NCBI RefSeq assembly: GCF_000612725.1
Contig: NZ_HG964450.1
Span: forward strand, 96,323 to 132,911
Origin: Mycolicibacterium austroafricanum
GTDB lineage: Bacteria; Actinomycetota; Actinomycetes; Mycobacteriales; Mycobacteriaceae
Direction: 5' to 3'
DNA: 36,589 bases
Shown: positions 1 to 9,061 of the stretch, in pieces
Numbering within the stretch: the stretch's first letter is position 1
Layout of the letters: each line of letters begins with the position of its first letter
Made by a program: the position numbers and the translations under genes
The notes under the pieces: generated by a model
What the model was told of the DNA's origin: nothing
Databases searched by the model: none
Seen by the model: the letters and a program-made list of their open reading frames with translations, nothing else

Positions 1-1
1 C

Positions 2-1249
2 GCCGTGCCCGCCGCCGCCCCGGTGGTGGGCACCGCCCCCACCAGCGATCCGCACCGCTTCGGCCGCGTCGATCCCGACGGCACGGTGTGGCTGATCACC
101 TCCTCCGGTGAACGCACCATCGGCTCGTGGCAGGCCGGCGACGCCGAGGCCGCCTACGCGCACTTCGGGCGCCGTTTCGACGACCTGCACACCGAGGTGG
201 TGCTGCTGGAGACCCGCCTGGCGTCGGGTTCGGGCGACGCCCGCAAGATCCGTTCGGCGGCGGCGACCCTGGCCGAGACCCTGCCCGAGGCGCACGTGCT
301 CGGCGACGTCGATTCGTTGGCCGCGCGGCTGGCCGCGATCGTCGAGCACGCCGAGAGCGCCACGCAGGAGGAGAAAGCCAAACGCGAGGAGCACCGCGCC
401 ACCCAGACCGCCCGCAAGGAGGCGCTGGCCGCCGAGGCCGAGGACATCGCGGCCAACTCCACCCAGTGGAAGGCTGCCGGCGACCGGCTGCGGGCCATTC
501 TCGACGAATGGAAGACGATCACCGGCCTCGACCGCAAGGTCGACGATGCATTGTGGAAGCGCTACTCGGCGGCCCGCGAGACGTTCAACCGCCGTCGCGG
601 CTCACACTTCGCCGACCTCGACCGGGAACGGGCGGGCGCCAGACAGGCCAAGGAGTCGCTGTGCCAGCGCGCGGAGGAACTGTGTGATTCGACCGAATGG
701 GGTCCGACTTCTGCGACGTTCCGCGATCTGCTGACCGAGTGGAAAGCGGTCGGGCGCGCGGCCAAGGACGTCGACGACGCGCTGTGGCAGCGTTTCAAAT
801 CCGCCCAGGACAAGTTCTTCTCGGCGCGTAACGCGGCCACCGCGGAGCGCGACGCGGAGTTCCGGGCCAACGCCCAGGCCAAGGAGGCCCTGCTGGCCGA
901 GGCCGAGCGGATCGACGCCTCGGATCTGGACGCGGCCAGGGCGGCGCTGCGCGCGATCGGCGACAAGTGGGACGCCATCGGCAAGGTGCCCCGGGAGCGT
1001 GCGCCGGAGCTGGAGCGCCGGATGCGCGCGGTCGAGAAGAAAATCCGCGACGCCCCGACCGGCGGTGTCGATCCCGAGGCGAAGGCCCGCGCCGAGCAGT
1101 TCCGGGCCCGCGCCGAGCAGTTCGAACGGCAGGCGGAGAAGGCGGCCGCGGCAGGTCGCACCAAGGATGCCGAGCAGGCCCGCGCCAGTGCCGAGCAGTG
1201 GCGACAATGGGCCGAGGCGGCCGCCGACTCGCTGAGCCGGAAGCGCTAG
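2..1249 (+). CDS. DUF349 domain protein (Rv2731-like), 5' truncated by window edge
   Basis: The frame is open from the first bases, so the true start is probably upstream; the GTG at 5 is only the first start codon available. At least 414 residues are visible, against about 450 that I recall for the M. tuberculosis homologue Rv2731. An N-terminal stretch ([14 protein letters not shown]) is followed by three DUF349-type helical repeats with spaced Trp residues ([46 protein letters not shown]). The C-terminus is a long Ala/Glu/Arg-rich coiled coil. The protein looks soluble, with no signal peptide or membrane segment. DUF349 proteins have no firm biochemical role that I can assign. The gene converges on the membrane protein gene at 1253, with 3 bp between the stop codons. 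Confidence 0.85.
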   Translation, partial: AVPAAAPVVGTAPTSDPHRFGRVDPDGTVWLITSSGERTIGSWQAGDAEAAYAHFGRRFDDLHTEVVLLETRLASGSGDARKIRSAAATLAETLPEAHVLGDVDSLAARLAAIVEHAESATQEEKAKREEHRATQTARKEALAAEAEDIAANSTQWKAAGDRLRAILDEWKTITGLDRKVDDALWKRYSAARETFNRRRGSHFADLDRERAGARQAKESLCQRAEELCDSTEWGPTSATFRDLLTEWKAVGRAAKDVDDALWQRFKSAQDKFFSARNAATAERDAEFRANAQAKEALLAEAERIDASDLDAARAALRAIGDKWDAIGKVPRERAPELERRMRAVEKKIRDAPTGGVDPEAKARAEQFRARAEQFERQAEKAAAAGRTKDAEQARASAEQWRQWAEAAADSLSRKR

Positions 1250-1252
1250 CCG

Positions 1253-1852
1253 CTACTCCTTGGGTGGGTCGTTGTCGCCTTCGTCGGGGAAGGTGTCGAG
1301 CAGGCTCTTGTTCTGCCCCTCCGAGTCGGCGCGACGCCGTTGGTCCTCGGCGGCCAGCTGCAGCGCGGTGCGCGTCGCGACCACCCTGGCCCAGTGGTAG
1401 GTCAGCAGTATCACCGCAAACCACGCCGTGATCAGGCCCAGCCCCGGCCCGGGGTAGGGTTCCGGCGCGGTCTGGCGGGACCACACGGCCAGCAGTCCCA
1501 GGAACGTCGCCACCGTGGAGCCGGCCAGCGCGATCCAGGCCAGCGTCCACCGCCGGGTCAGCAGCGCCAGCATCGAGAACCCGACGCCGAAGACGAGCGA
1601 GAACCACGCGAAGACCCGCGACGGCAGCGCGACACCGTTGTCGACGGCGGCCCCGGAGCCGGTGAGCACGTCCAACCCCCTGGCCCCGCCGGTGTGCGGC
1701 AGCAGGAGCGTCGCCAGCAGCACGAACACCAGGATCGCCAGGAACAATGCCCTCACCCCGGGGTCGATCTCGCGTGCGATGCGCCGCTCGGCGGCCTCCA
1801 GGTCGCCCTTGAACTGGTCGAAGCCGTTCGCGCCGTGCGCCTCCGCGTTCAT
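1253..1852 (-). CDS. Conserved membrane protein (Rv2732c-like) translationally coupled to miaB
   Basis: A 199-residue protein, close to the ~204 residues of Rv2732c. The ATG at 1852 overlaps the miaB stop codon (ATGA), which favours it over an upstream in-frame ATG at 1861. The N-terminal 40 residues are charged ([13 protein letters not shown]). They are followed by about four hydrophobic segments ([75 protein letters not shown]). The C-terminal tail is charged, with [12 protein letters not shown]. No enzymatic motif was seen and the function is unknown. Coupling to miaB suggests co-expression rather than a shared pathway. Confidence 0.85.
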   Translation of the reverse strand: MNAEAHGANGFDQFKGDLEAAERRIAREIDPGVRALFLAILVFVLLATLLLPHTGGARGLDVLTGSGAAVDNGVALPSRVFAWFSLVFGVGFSMLALLTRRWTLAWIALAGSTVATFLGLLAVWSRQTAPEPYPGPGLGLITAWFAVILLTYHWARVVATRTALQLAAEDQRRRADSEGQNKSLLDTFPDEGDNDPPKE

Positions 1853-3381
1853 CGTGCACATCCCGTGGTCGCGGGCAGCGGATCCGGCGCACCGACGGCG
1901 GGCATGCCCAGGCCGACGCCGGTACGTGGCTTCTGTCCGGCTGCGTGCGCATCGCCCGCACGGGTGCGTCGGTGCTCGATCAGCCCGGCATCGGCGATCA
2001 GATGGTGCGGGGCAGCGCCGGTGACGGTGGTCACCACGACGTCGCCCGGCCTGACCTCGCTGCCGACGGCGCCGGGCGCGAAGTGCACCAGCCTGCCGTC
2101 CCGGGCCCGGCCCGACATCCGCGCGGTGGCCGCATCCTTGCGCCCCTCCCCGGTGGCCACCAGCAACTCGACGCGCCGCCCGATCTGGGCGGTGTTCTCT
2201 TCCAGCGAGATCCGCTCCTGGAGTTCGATCAACCGTTGATAGCGTTCGGACACAACGGCTTTGGGTACCTGGTCGGCGAGCTCGGCAGCCGGGGTGCCCG
2301 GCCGCTTGGAGTACTGGAAGGTGAAGGCACTGGAGAATCGGGAGGCAGCGACGACGTCGAGGGTGGCCTGGAAGTCCTCCTCGGTCTCGCCGGGGAAGCC
2401 GACGATGAGGTCCGTGGTGATCGCCGCGTGCGGGATCGCCGCGCGCACGCGGTCGATGATGCCGAGGTAGCGTTCGGCGCGGTACGAGCGGCGCATCGCG
2501 CGCAGGATCCGGTCCGAGCCCGACTGCAGCGGCATGTGCAGCGTCGGGCACACGTTGGGCGTCTCGGCCATCGCCTCGATGACGTCGTCGGTGAACTCGG
2601 CCGGATGCGGTGAGGTGAAGCGCACCCGTTCCAGCCCGTCGATGCGGCCGCACGCGCGCAGCAGCTTCGCGAATGCACCCCGGTCGCGGGGTTCCGTCGG
2701 GTCGGCGAACGACACACCATAGGCGTTGACGTTCTGCCCCAGCAGTGTGATCTCCAGGACACCCTGGTCGACCAGCGACTGCACTTCGGCGAGCACGTCG
2801 CCGGGGCGGCGATCGACCTCCCGGCCGCGCAACGCGGGCACGATACAGAAGGTGCACGTGTTGTTACAGCCGACTGAGATGGAAACCCAAGCAGCGTAAG
2901 AGGATTCGCGACTGGCGGGCAACGCCGACGGGAACTCCTGCAGCGCCTCGGCGATCTCCACCTGGGCGACGCGGTTGTGCCGGGCCCGGTCCAACAGGGC
3001 CGGCAGCGAACCGATGTTGTGGGTGCCGAACACGACGTCGACCCAGGGGGCCTTGCGCAGCACCGAGTCCCGGTCCTTCTGGGCCAGGCACCCGCCGACG
3101 GCGATCTGCATGTCCGGATCGGACTGCTTGCGGGGGGCGAGATGACTGAGGTTGCCGTACAGCTTGTTGTCCGCGTTCTCCCGCACGGCGCAGGTGTTGA
3201 ACACCACGATGTCGGCGTCGGCGCCCTCGCCCGCGCGCCGGTACCCGGCGCCTTCGAGCAGGCCCGCGAGGCGCTCGGAGTCGTGCACGTTCATCTGGCA
3301 GCCGTACGTACGGACCTCGAAGGTGCGCGCGGAGCGATCGGGTGAAGGCCCGCTCGCCTGCTGCGTCACCGTGGAAGTCAC
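1849..3381 (-). CDS. miaB: tRNA-2-methylthio-N6-dimethylallyladenosine synthase MiaB
   Basis: MiaB is a radical-SAM methylthiotransferase that adds the 2-methylthio group to i6A37 of tRNAs reading UNN codons. The 510-residue length matches mycobacterial MiaB. The N-terminal UPF0004 domain carries the three auxiliary-cluster cysteines: C28 (YGCQMN), C64 (NTCAVRENA) and C98 (GGCLAQ). The radical-SAM CxxxCxxC is C172/C176/C179 ([11 protein letters not shown]). A TRAM-like domain closes the protein, around residues 400-470. The start is GTG at 3381. A -10 hexamer TAGGAT ends 6 nt upstream, so the mRNA is probably leaderless. The stop overlaps the next gene by 4 nt. Everything fits an intact, functional enzyme. 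Confidence 0.97.
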   Translation of the reverse strand: MTSTVTQQASGPSPDRSARTFEVRTYGCQMNVHDSERLAGLLEGAGYRRAGEGADADIVVFNTCAVRENADNKLYGNLSHLAPRKQSDPDMQIAVGGCLAQKDRDSVLRKAPWVDVVFGTHNIGSLPALLDRARHNRVAQVEIAEALQEFPSALPASRESSYAAWVSISVGCNNTCTFCIVPALRGREVDRRPGDVLAEVQSLVDQGVLEITLLGQNVNAYGVSFADPTEPRDRGAFAKLLRACGRIDGLERVRFTSPHPAEFTDDVIEAMAETPNVCPTLHMPLQSGSDRILRAMRRSYRAERYLGIIDRVRAAIPHAAITTDLIVGFPGETEEDFQATLDVVAASRFSSAFTFQYSKRPGTPAAELADQVPKAVVSERYQRLIELQERISLEENTAQIGRRVELLVATGEGRKDAATARMSGRARDGRLVHFAPGAVGSEVRPGDVVVTTVTGAAPHHLIADAGLIEHRRTRAGDAHAAGQKPRTGVGLGMPAVGAPDPLPATTGCAR

Positions 3382-3387
3382 GGCCCC

Positions 3388-3393
3388 ATCCTA
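3388..3393 (-). promoter_or_regulatory. -10 hexamer for leaderless miaB
   Basis: On the minus strand TAGGAT lies 6 nt upstream of the GTG start of miaB. This matches the mycobacterial TANNNT -10, with transcription beginning at the start codon. No Shine-Dalgarno is present in the short gap. Confidence 0.6.
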
Positions 3394-3420
3394 CGGAGCA
3401 CCCGGGGCCGCCCCGAAATC

Positions 3421-3540
3421 ACGCGGGGCGAGCGAAGCGACGGGGGAATCACTCGGGGCGAGCGAAGCGACGGGGGAAACACACGGGGCGAGCGAAGCGA
3501 CGGGGGAAACACACGGGGCAAGCGAAGCGACGGGTTAATC
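3421..3540. repeat. Tandem repeat, four 30-bp units
   Basis: Four head-to-tail 30-bp units start at 3421, 3451, 3481 and 3511, with no spacers. The shared core is GCGAGCGAAGCGAC, changed to GCAAGCGAAGCGAC in unit 4. Units differ mainly in the three bases after AC and in the 3' end (GGGGGAATC, GGGGGAAAC, GGTTAATC). The unit length is a multiple of three and is stop-free in at least one frame on each strand; on the plus strand it reads [12 protein letters not shown] decapeptides. The array fills most of the interval between the divergent miaB and gluA promoters. Confidence 0.95.
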
Positions 3541-3580
3541 ACCAGATCGCGGAGTTCCTGCATGTTGGACCTTCCCTGGG

Positions 3581-3586
3581 TAAGGT
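3581..3586 (+). promoter_or_regulatory. -10 hexamer for leaderless gluA
   Basis: TAAGGT lies 8 nt before the ATG at 3595. It supports that ATG as the start, with transcription beginning at or next to it. The same bases could be read as a weak Shine-Dalgarno (AAGG), so the leaderless reading is an inference. Confidence 0.5.
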
Positions 3587-3594
3587 CATCACGC

Positions 3595-4356
3595 ATGGAG
3601 AGCCCCAGGGAGTCCCCTGATGTGCCGATGATCTCGATGAAGGCGGTCAACAAGCATTTCGGCTCCCTCCACGTCCTCAAGGACATCAACCTCGACGTCG
3701 GTCAGGGACAGGTCGTCGTCGTGCTGGGGCCGTCGGGTTCGGGCAAGTCGACGTTGTGTCGCACCATCAACCGTCTGGAGACCATCGATTCGGGCACCAT
3801 CGCGATCGACGGCAAGGTGCTGCCCGCGGAGGGGCGCGGCCTGGCCCAGCTACGTTCCGATGTCGGCATGGTGTTCCAGTCCTTCAACCTGTTCGCGCAC
3901 AAGACAATTCTGGAGAACGTGACACTCGCACCGATGAAGGTGCGCAAGACATCCAAGGATCAGGCGCGGGAGAAGGCGATGAGCCTGCTCGAGCGGGTCG
4001 GTGTGGCCAACCAGGCCGACAAGTATCCCGCGCAGCTCTCCGGGGGCCAGCAGCAGCGCGTCGCGATCGCCCGCTCACTGGCCATGAATCCCAAGGTGAT
4101 GCTGTTCGATGAACCGACCAGCGCACTGGATCCCGAGATGATCAACGAAGTGCTGGCGGTGATGGCCGGATTGGCGACGGACGGCATGACGATGCTCGTG
4201 GTCACCCACGAGATGGGCTTCGCGCGCAGGGCCGCCAACCGCGTGGTGTTCATGTCCGACGGCGCCATCGTCGAGGACGCCGAACCCGCCCGGTTCTTCG
4301 AGCACCCCCAGACCGACCGCGCCAAGGACTTTCTCGGCAAGATCCTCCACCACTGA
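3595..4356 (+). CDS. gluA: Glutamate-type ABC transporter ATP-binding protein
   Basis: ATPase subunit of a polar amino-acid importer of the GluA/GlnQ family. Motifs in order: Walker [11 protein letters not shown]-loop QSFNLF, signature [16 protein letters not shown], Walker [14 protein letters not shown] and H-loop VVTHEMG. From the ATG at 3595 it has 253 residues. A shorter start at the ATG at 3628 ([11 protein letters not shown]) gives the usual family N-terminus and cannot be excluded. It is the first gene of gluA-gluB-gluC-gluD, with gluB starting 29 bp downstream. The gene order matches gluABCD of Corynebacterium glutamicum, also found near recA-recX as I recall. The substrate is inferred from that similarity and not from a visible motif. 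Confidence 0.93.
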   Translation: MESPRESPDVPMISMKAVNKHFGSLHVLKDINLDVGQGQVVVVLGPSGSGKSTLCRTINRLETIDSGTIAIDGKVLPAEGRGLAQLRSDVGMVFQSFNLFAHKTILENVTLAPMKVRKTSKDQAREKAMSLLERVGVANQADKYPAQLSGGQQQRVAIARSLAMNPKVMLFDEPTSALDPEMINEVLAVMAGLATDGMTMLVVTHEMGFARRAANRVVFMSDGAIVEDAEPARFFEHPQTDRAKDFLGKILHH

Positions 4357-4385
4357 CCGCCAGTTCCGACGAAAGGAATCACCAC

Positions 4386-5225
4386 ATGTCCCCCAAGTCC
4401 CTGTCCGCGCGCGTCGTCGGCGCGCTCGCGCTGGCCGCCGCACTCCCGTTCGCAGCGACCGCGTGCGGCGGCGGTGACGGTGGCGGCGGAGGCGCCGGCG
4501 GCGGAGGCGACACGATCGTCATCGGAACCAAGTTCGACCAGCCGGGCCTGGGCCAGAAGAACCCCGACGGCACCATGAGCGGGTTCGATGTCGACGTCGC
4601 CACCTACGTCGCAGGCGAGCTCGGTTACACCCCCGACAAGATCGAGTGGAAGGAATCACCGTCGGCGCAGCGCGAGAACCTGATCCAGAACGGTCAGGTG
4701 ACGTTCATCGCGGCGACCTATTCGATCACCGACGCGCGCAAGGAGAAGGTGTCGTTCGCCGGCCCCTACCTGATCACCGGGCAGAGCCTGCTGGTGCGCT
4801 CGGACAACACCGACATCACCGGTGAGGCATCGCTGGAGAACAACAAGATCCTGTGCTCGGTGTCGGGCTCGACGCCGGCGCAGAAGATCAAGGACAAGTA
4901 CCAGGGCGTGCAGCTGCAGCAGTACGACACCTACTCGGCGTGCATCGACGCGTTGAAGAACGGCGCCGTCGACGCCGTCACCACCGACGAGGTGATCCTC
5001 GCCGGTTACGCCGCGCAGAGCCCGGGTGCCTTCAAGATCGTCGGCGAGCCGTTCTCGGAGGAGCGCTACGGCATCGGCCTGAAGAAGGACGACACCGAGC
5101 TGCGCACCAAGATCAACGACGCGTTGAGGAAGATGGAGGAGAGCGGAGCCTGGAAGGAAGCGTTCGACAAGAACCTGGGCCCGGCCGGGATCACCGCGCC
5201 GACACCCCCGCCGCTCGACAACTGA
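4386..5225 (+). CDS. gluB: Glutamate-binding lipoprotein of ABC importer
   Basis: A substrate-binding protein of the SBP_bac_3 family, 279 residues. An Sec signal (SARVVGALALAAALPFAATAC) ends in a lipobox-like ATAC with the lipidated Cys at residue 27, so it should be anchored on the outer face of the membrane. A Gly-rich linker follows the Cys. The mature domain shows TKFDQPGLGQKNPDGTMSGF, FDVDVATYVAGELGY and the family's ATYSITDARKEKVSFAGPY segment. The Shine-Dalgarno AAAGGA lies 8 nt before the ATG. It sits between the ATPase and the two permeases, as expected for an importer operon. The -3 lipobox residue is Ala rather than Leu, a small deviation. Confidence 0.93.
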   Translation: MSPKSLSARVVGALALAAALPFAATACGGGDGGGGGAGGGGDTIVIGTKFDQPGLGQKNPDGTMSGFDVDVATYVAGELGYTPDKIEWKESPSAQRENLIQNGQVTFIAATYSITDARKEKVSFAGPYLITGQSLLVRSDNTDITGEASLENNKILCSVSGSTPAQKIKDKYQGVQLQQYDTYSACIDALKNGAVDAVTTDEVILAGYAAQSPGAFKIVGEPFSEERYGIGLKKDDTELRTKINDALRKMEESGAWKEAFDKNLGPAGITAPTPPPLDN

Positions 5226-5252
5226 GCGACCAGGTAGCCACCGGAGCCGCAC

Positions 5253-5933
5253 GTGGAGGTTTTCACCGAGTATCGCGCGGAGATTCTCGCCGCGTTCTGG
5301 ACGACGATCCAGCTCACCGTGCTCGCGGCGATCGGTGCGCTTGTGCTCGGCACGGTGCTGGCCGCGATGCGGCTCGCACCGGTGCCGATGCTCAACTGGA
5401 TCGGCACCGCGTACGTCAACATCGTGCGCAACACGCCGCTGACGCTGATCATCTTGTTCAGCTCGTTCGGGCTGTCCCAGACGCTGGGGCTCACGTTGGC
5501 CGACAGACAGTCTGCGACGTTCATCGCTGACAGCGGCTTCCGGCTGGCGGTGCTGGGGCTGACCGTCTACACCGCGTCGTTCGTGTGCGAGACGGTGCGC
5601 TCGGGGGTGAACACCGTCCCCCTCGGCCAGGCCGAGGCGGCCCGCTCACTCGGCTTCACATTCGGACAGAACCTGCGAATCGTGCTGCTGCCGCAGGCTT
5701 TCCGCGCAGTCCTCATCCCGCTGGGCTCGGTGCTGATCGCGTTGACGAAGAACACCACGATCGCGTCGGCCATCGGCGTCGCCGAAGCCGCGCTGCTGAT
5801 GAAGGAGATGATCGAGAACACCGCGGCCGTTCTGGTCGTGGGCGGGATCTTCGCGCTCGGCTTCGTGATCCTCACGCTGCCGCTGGGATTGTTGTTCGGT
5901 TGGCTCGGTAAGCGAATGGCGGTGGCCCACTAG
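5253..5933 (+). CDS. gluC: Glutamate ABC transporter permease, first subunit
   Basis: A 226-residue inner-membrane permease of the HisM/His-Glu-Gln family. It has about five hydrophobic segments and the cytoplasmic EAA loop GQAEAARSLGFTFGQ, with downstream LLPQAFRAVLIPLGS, which contacts the ATPase. The start is GTG at 5253 with GGAG six nt upstream. The stop TAG overlaps the GTG of the next permease by 1 nt (TAGTG), so the two permeases are translationally coupled and likely form a heterodimer. Confidence 0.92.
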   Translation: MEVFTEYRAEILAAFWTTIQLTVLAAIGALVLGTVLAAMRLAPVPMLNWIGTAYVNIVRNTPLTLIILFSSFGLSQTLGLTLADRQSATFIADSGFRLAVLGLTVYTASFVCETVRSGVNTVPLGQAEAARSLGFTFGQNLRIVLLPQAFRAVLIPLGSVLIALTKNTTIASAIGVAEAALLMKEMIENTAAVLVVGGIFALGFVILTLPLGLLFGWLGKRMAVAH

Positions 5934-6808
5934 TGGCCGGCTCTGTGTTGTTCGACGTCCCCGGGCCGCGCGCACGGCTTCGCAATCACGCGGTCAGCGC
6001 GGTCACGGTCGTGGTCGTGCTGCTGGTGGCGTGGGTGGTGTATGCGCGGCTGGACTCCCGGGGCCAGCTCACCGCGGCGAAGTGGGAACCGTTCCTGACC
6101 GCCGATCTGTGGCGTACCTACGTCCTGCCCGGCATCGAGGGCACGTTGACGGCGGCCGCGGTGTCGATCGTGCTCGCGCTCGCGCTCGGTTTCGTGCTCG
6201 GCGTGGGCCGACTGTCGACACACACCGCGATCCGGTGGGCGTCGTCGGTGTTCGTCGAGTTCTTCCGCGCGGTGCCGGTGCTGATCATGATGATCTTCGC
6301 CTACTTCCTGTATGCGTTCTACGACGTCTTCCCGTCCAAGCACCTGGCGCTGGCGGGCGTCATCACCGGTCTGACGCTGTACAACGGCGCCGTCATCGCC
6401 GAGATCGTGCGCGCGGGCGTGCACGCCCTGCCGCGCGGCCAGACGGAGGCGGCGTCCGCGCTCGGGTTGACCTGGGGTCAGACGATGCGGTCGATTCTTC
6501 TGCCGCAGGCGATCACCTCGATGCTTCCCGTCCTCATCTCGCAACTGGTGGTGGTGTTGAAGGACACCGCGCTCGGTTACCAGATCACGTTCGTCGAGAT
6601 GGTGCGTCAGGGCACGGTGATCGGCTCGGCGTACGGCAACTACATCCCGGCGCTGATCGTGATCGCGCTGTTGATGATCGCGCTGAACTTCACGCTGTCA
6701 TGGTTGGCCACGCGGCTGGAACGGCGCATGCGTAGATCCCGCAAGGGCCCGGCGCCCATGGAGGCCGAGCCGCTGGACCTGCAGGGCGACCGCAGCCGCG
6801 GCGTGTGA
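5933..6808 (+). CDS. gluD: Glutamate ABC transporter permease, second subunit
   Basis: The second permease of the importer, 291 residues, starting at a GTG that overlaps the gluC stop. It has an N-terminal membrane segment (AVTVVVVLLVAWVVYA), then the transport domain with EAA loop GQTEAASALGLTWGQ. The C-terminal tail is basic and cytoplasmic (RLERRMRRSRKG). It is longer than GluC at the N-terminus, like C. glutamicum GluD. The next gene begins 12 bp downstream on the same strand, so transcription probably continues. Confidence 0.92.
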   Translation: MAGSVLFDVPGPRARLRNHAVSAVTVVVVLLVAWVVYARLDSRGQLTAAKWEPFLTADLWRTYVLPGIEGTLTAAAVSIVLALALGFVLGVGRLSTHTAIRWASSVFVEFFRAVPVLIMMIFAYFLYAFYDVFPSKHLALAGVITGLTLYNGAVIAEIVRAGVHALPRGQTEAASALGLTWGQTMRSILLPQAITSMLPVLISQLVVVLKDTALGYQITFVEMVRQGTVIGSAYGNYIPALIVIALLMIALNFTLSWLATRLERRMRRSRKGPAPMEAEPLDLQGDRSRGV

Positions 6809-6820
6809 GTTGCCGGTGAG

Positions 6821-7225
6821 ATGACCGCAACCCGGTACGCGTTCGAGGTGCTGCCCGAGTCGACGCTGCGCGACATGGTCGACCTGATGGTCCGGCTCAT
6901 CGAGGCGTGCGGCGCCGTCGTCATCATGATCGGCGCGGTCGTGGCCATCGCCAAGTTCGTCGTCGCGTTGAGCCGCCGCAGTATCAACCAGTTCTCGGCG
7001 GTGCGGCTGACACTGGCCCGGTTCCTGGTGCTGGGGCTGGAATTTCAGCTCGCCGCCGACGTGTTGCGCACCGCGATCTCACCGTCGTTCGAGGAGATCG
7101 GCAAGCTGGCGGCGATCGCGACCATCCGCACGGTGCTGAACTACTTCCTCAACCGGGAGATCGCCCAGGAGCAGCGCGAGATCGAGCTGCTGAAAGCCCC
7201 GCGCGTCCCACCGCCGGCGCCGTGA
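6821..7225 (+). CDS. DUF1622 family membrane protein
   Basis: A 134-residue protein recognisable as DUF1622. Two hydrophobic helices (LIEACGAVVIMIGAVVAIAK and VRLTLARFLVLGLEFQLAAD) are followed by the family's conserved AADVLRTAISPSFEEIG and the TIRTVLNYFLNREI segment. The C-terminus is short and Pro-rich. It lies 12 bp after gluD and overlaps the next small gene (GTGA), so it appears to be part of the glu operon. The molecular function of DUF1622 is unknown. A link to amino-acid import is suggested only by context. Confidence 0.85.
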   Translation: MTATRYAFEVLPESTLRDMVDLMVRLIEACGAVVIMIGAVVAIAKFVVALSRRSINQFSAVRLTLARFLVLGLEFQLAADVLRTAISPSFEEIGKLAAIATIRTVLNYFLNREIAQEQREIELLKAPRVPPPAP

Positions 7226-7488
7226 GCTTCGTAGTCGGCGCATCCTGGTGTCTGGCGATCGCCGGGATCGTGCTCGGCGTGGCCGCGCTGGCGGTGTTCG
7301 GCAAACCGATGCCCGCGCTGCGGGTGACTGTCGAACTCCTCATCGCCGCTGGGCTGCTGCGGCTGAGCGTCGATTCCTCGTGGACGGCCATCCTCATGGC
7401 TGCCGCACTGATCGCGTTGCGCCGCACCATCACCCGGAGTCTGACCGCGGATTTCACCGCCTCCCCGTGGGGGCCCCGAACCACCTAG
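7222..7488 (+). CDS. Small membrane protein coupled to DUF1622
   Basis: An 88-residue ORF starting at a GTG that overlaps the DUF1622 stop codon (GTGA). It is almost entirely hydrophobic, with three predicted helices: ASWCLAIAGIVLGVAALAVF, ALRVTVELLIAAGLLRLS and SWTAILMAAALIALRRT. No family was recognised. Overlap with the upstream frame and a clean hydrophobic pattern make it a likely real gene and a possible partner of DUF1622. Its last 35 bp overlap the 3' end of the convergent monooxygenase gene. Confidence 0.7.
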   Translation: MSFVVGASWCLAIAGIVLGVAALAVFGKPMPALRVTVELLIAAGLLRLSVDSSWTAILMAAALIALRRTITRSLTADFTASPWGPRTT

Positions 7489-9010
7489 CGGCGGCCTCGG
7501 CCGGTGCCGCTGCGCTGTCCCCGGCCACCCAGGCGACGTGGCCGTCGGGCCTGATCAGCACCGCCGCGGGCGCGGGCACCTCACCGATCACCGGGAGCTC
7601 CCACACGGTCGCTGCGTTGGCCCTGACCATCCGCACTCGCGCTTCCCATCCGGTCAGATCGATGGCGTCGGGCGCGCCCAGGTCGAGCAGTACCGGCCTG
7701 GCCTGGCGCAGGAGCGCGGACACCCGGGTGGGGCCGTGCGCCGTCTCCAGGTCGAGGTCGGGCATGCGCAGCCCCAGCAGCGGGTGTCCGTCCCCGAGGT
7801 CGTAGTGGATGTCGAGCCCGGACATCATCGCGGCGAAACGCCTCCGCGGCTCATCGATGTCGAGCATGTCGGAGACGACGCCGTGCAGGACCGTGGTGCG
7901 GTCGTCCGGACGCAGCAGCGCCATCTGGGCCACGGCGTTGCGCAGCACGCGGGCACCGACCGGATGCCGCTCGTCGTGGTAGGTGTCGAGCAGCGTGTCC
8001 GGCGACCTCCCCTGGACCACCTGGGCCAGTTTCCATCCCAGGTTCACCGCATCCTGCATTCCGGTGTTGAGGCCCTGTCCGCCGACCGGATGGTGCACGT
8101 GCGCGGCATCCCCGACGAGCAGGATTCGCCCGCTGCGGTAGGCCACCGCCTGTCGCGCCGTGTCGGTGAACCTGGAAATCGAGGTGGGGCTGTGGATTCC
8201 GAAGTCGGTGCCGTACACGGTGACGAGCGCCTCGCGCAGCTCTGCCAGGTCGGGGACACCGGAGCGGCGCAGGTCCTGTTCGGTCACCATGATCCGCACC
8301 GGTCCGTCGTCGGAGCGGCTCAGCGCGTGTACGCCCAGTGCGTCGCGCCGGATGCCCCACTCGGGTTCCCGACCATCCTCGGGGGCGATCTCGACCTCAG
8401 CGAGCAGATAGCTGGTGGTGGGCTCCCACCCGGGGAACTCGATGCCTGCCGACTTGCGGATCAGGCTGCGCCCGCCGTCGCAGCCGACGAGGTAACCGGC
8501 CCGCAGGACCCGGCCGTCGGACAGTTCGATGTCCACGCCGGCCCCGTCCTGCCGAACCCCCACGACCTCACGCCCCCGGTACACGGGGACGGCGAGCTCG
8601 TCGACCCACTCGGCCAGGATGCGCTCAATATGCTTCTGCCACAACGCAAGACCGTAGGGGTGACGGGTGGGAAGGTCGCTGACGTCGAGGCGCACCTGGG
8701 CGAACCCGTGCACCTGCATCGTCTCCCCCGCCGACAGGAAGCGGTCGACGACGCCACGCTGGTCGAGGATCTCCAGGGTCCGCGACAGTAGGCCGCCCGC
8801 ACGCGAGCCGGTGATCTCCGGGGTGGTGCGCCGCTCGACGACAGCTACGTCCACCCCGGCCAGCGCGAGTTCGGCCGCGGTCATCATCCCGGTGGGCCCA
8901 CCGCCGCCGACCACCACCGCATGGTCGGTGTCGCCGTTCGGATCGCCGCCGTCATCGCGGCTGTCATCGCGGGTGTCTTTGTAGGCGTCTTTGTGGTGTG
9001 TTGTGGTCAC
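7454..9010 (-). CDS. FAD-dependent monooxygenase, rifampicin-monooxygenase-like
   Basis: A class A flavoprotein hydroxylase using FAD and NAD(P)H. Visible motifs are the Rossmann GGGGPTGMMTAAELALAG, the DG motif VGCDGGRSLIRKSAG and the GD motif LLVGDAAHVHHPVGGQG. They are followed by the family's DAVNLGWKLA helix and a C-terminal thioredoxin-like domain (VLIRPDGHVAWVAGD). The overall layout, including GSRAGGL near the N-terminus and MMSGLDIHYDLG, resembles Rox-type rifampicin monooxygenases. The substrate cannot be read from sequence; other aromatic polyketides are possible. I chose the GTG at 9010 (VTTTHHKD). A TTG at 9049 would add 13 residues. An unusual Asp/Arg/Gly-rich N-terminal tail of about 30 residues precedes the FAD domain. 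Confidence 0.85.
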   Translation of the reverse strand: MTTTHHKDAYKDTRDDSRDDGGDPNGDTDHAVVVGGGGPTGMMTAAELALAGVDVAVVERRTTPEITGSRAGGLLSRTLEILDQRGVVDRFLSAGETMQVHGFAQVRLDVSDLPTRHPYGLALWQKHIERILAEWVDELAVPVYRGREVVGVRQDGAGVDIELSDGRVLRAGYLVGCDGGRSLIRKSAGIEFPGWEPTTSYLLAEVEIAPEDGREPEWGIRRDALGVHALSRSDDGPVRIMVTEQDLRRSGVPDLAELREALVTVYGTDFGIHSPTSISRFTDTARQAVAYRSGRILLVGDAAHVHHPVGGQGLNTGMQDAVNLGWKLAQVVQGRSPDTLLDTYHDERHPVGARVLRNAVAQMALLRPDDRTTVLHGVVSDMLDIDEPRRRFAAMMSGLDIHYDLGDGHPLLGLRMPDLDLETAHGPTRVSALLRQARPVLLDLGAPDAIDLTGWEARVRMVRANAATVWELPVIGEVPAPAAVLIRPDGHVAWVAGDSAAAPAEAAARWFGAPTGRR

Positions 9011-9061
9011 GGCAGCTGATTCTGGGGCCGGACCCGGGTCTTGCCGCAAGACCGGGGGTGC

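Noticed and set aside
3421..3540. CRISPR-like repeat array
   Set aside because: The 30-bp units are directly adjacent with no spacers and no cas genes nearby; it is a simple tandem repeat.
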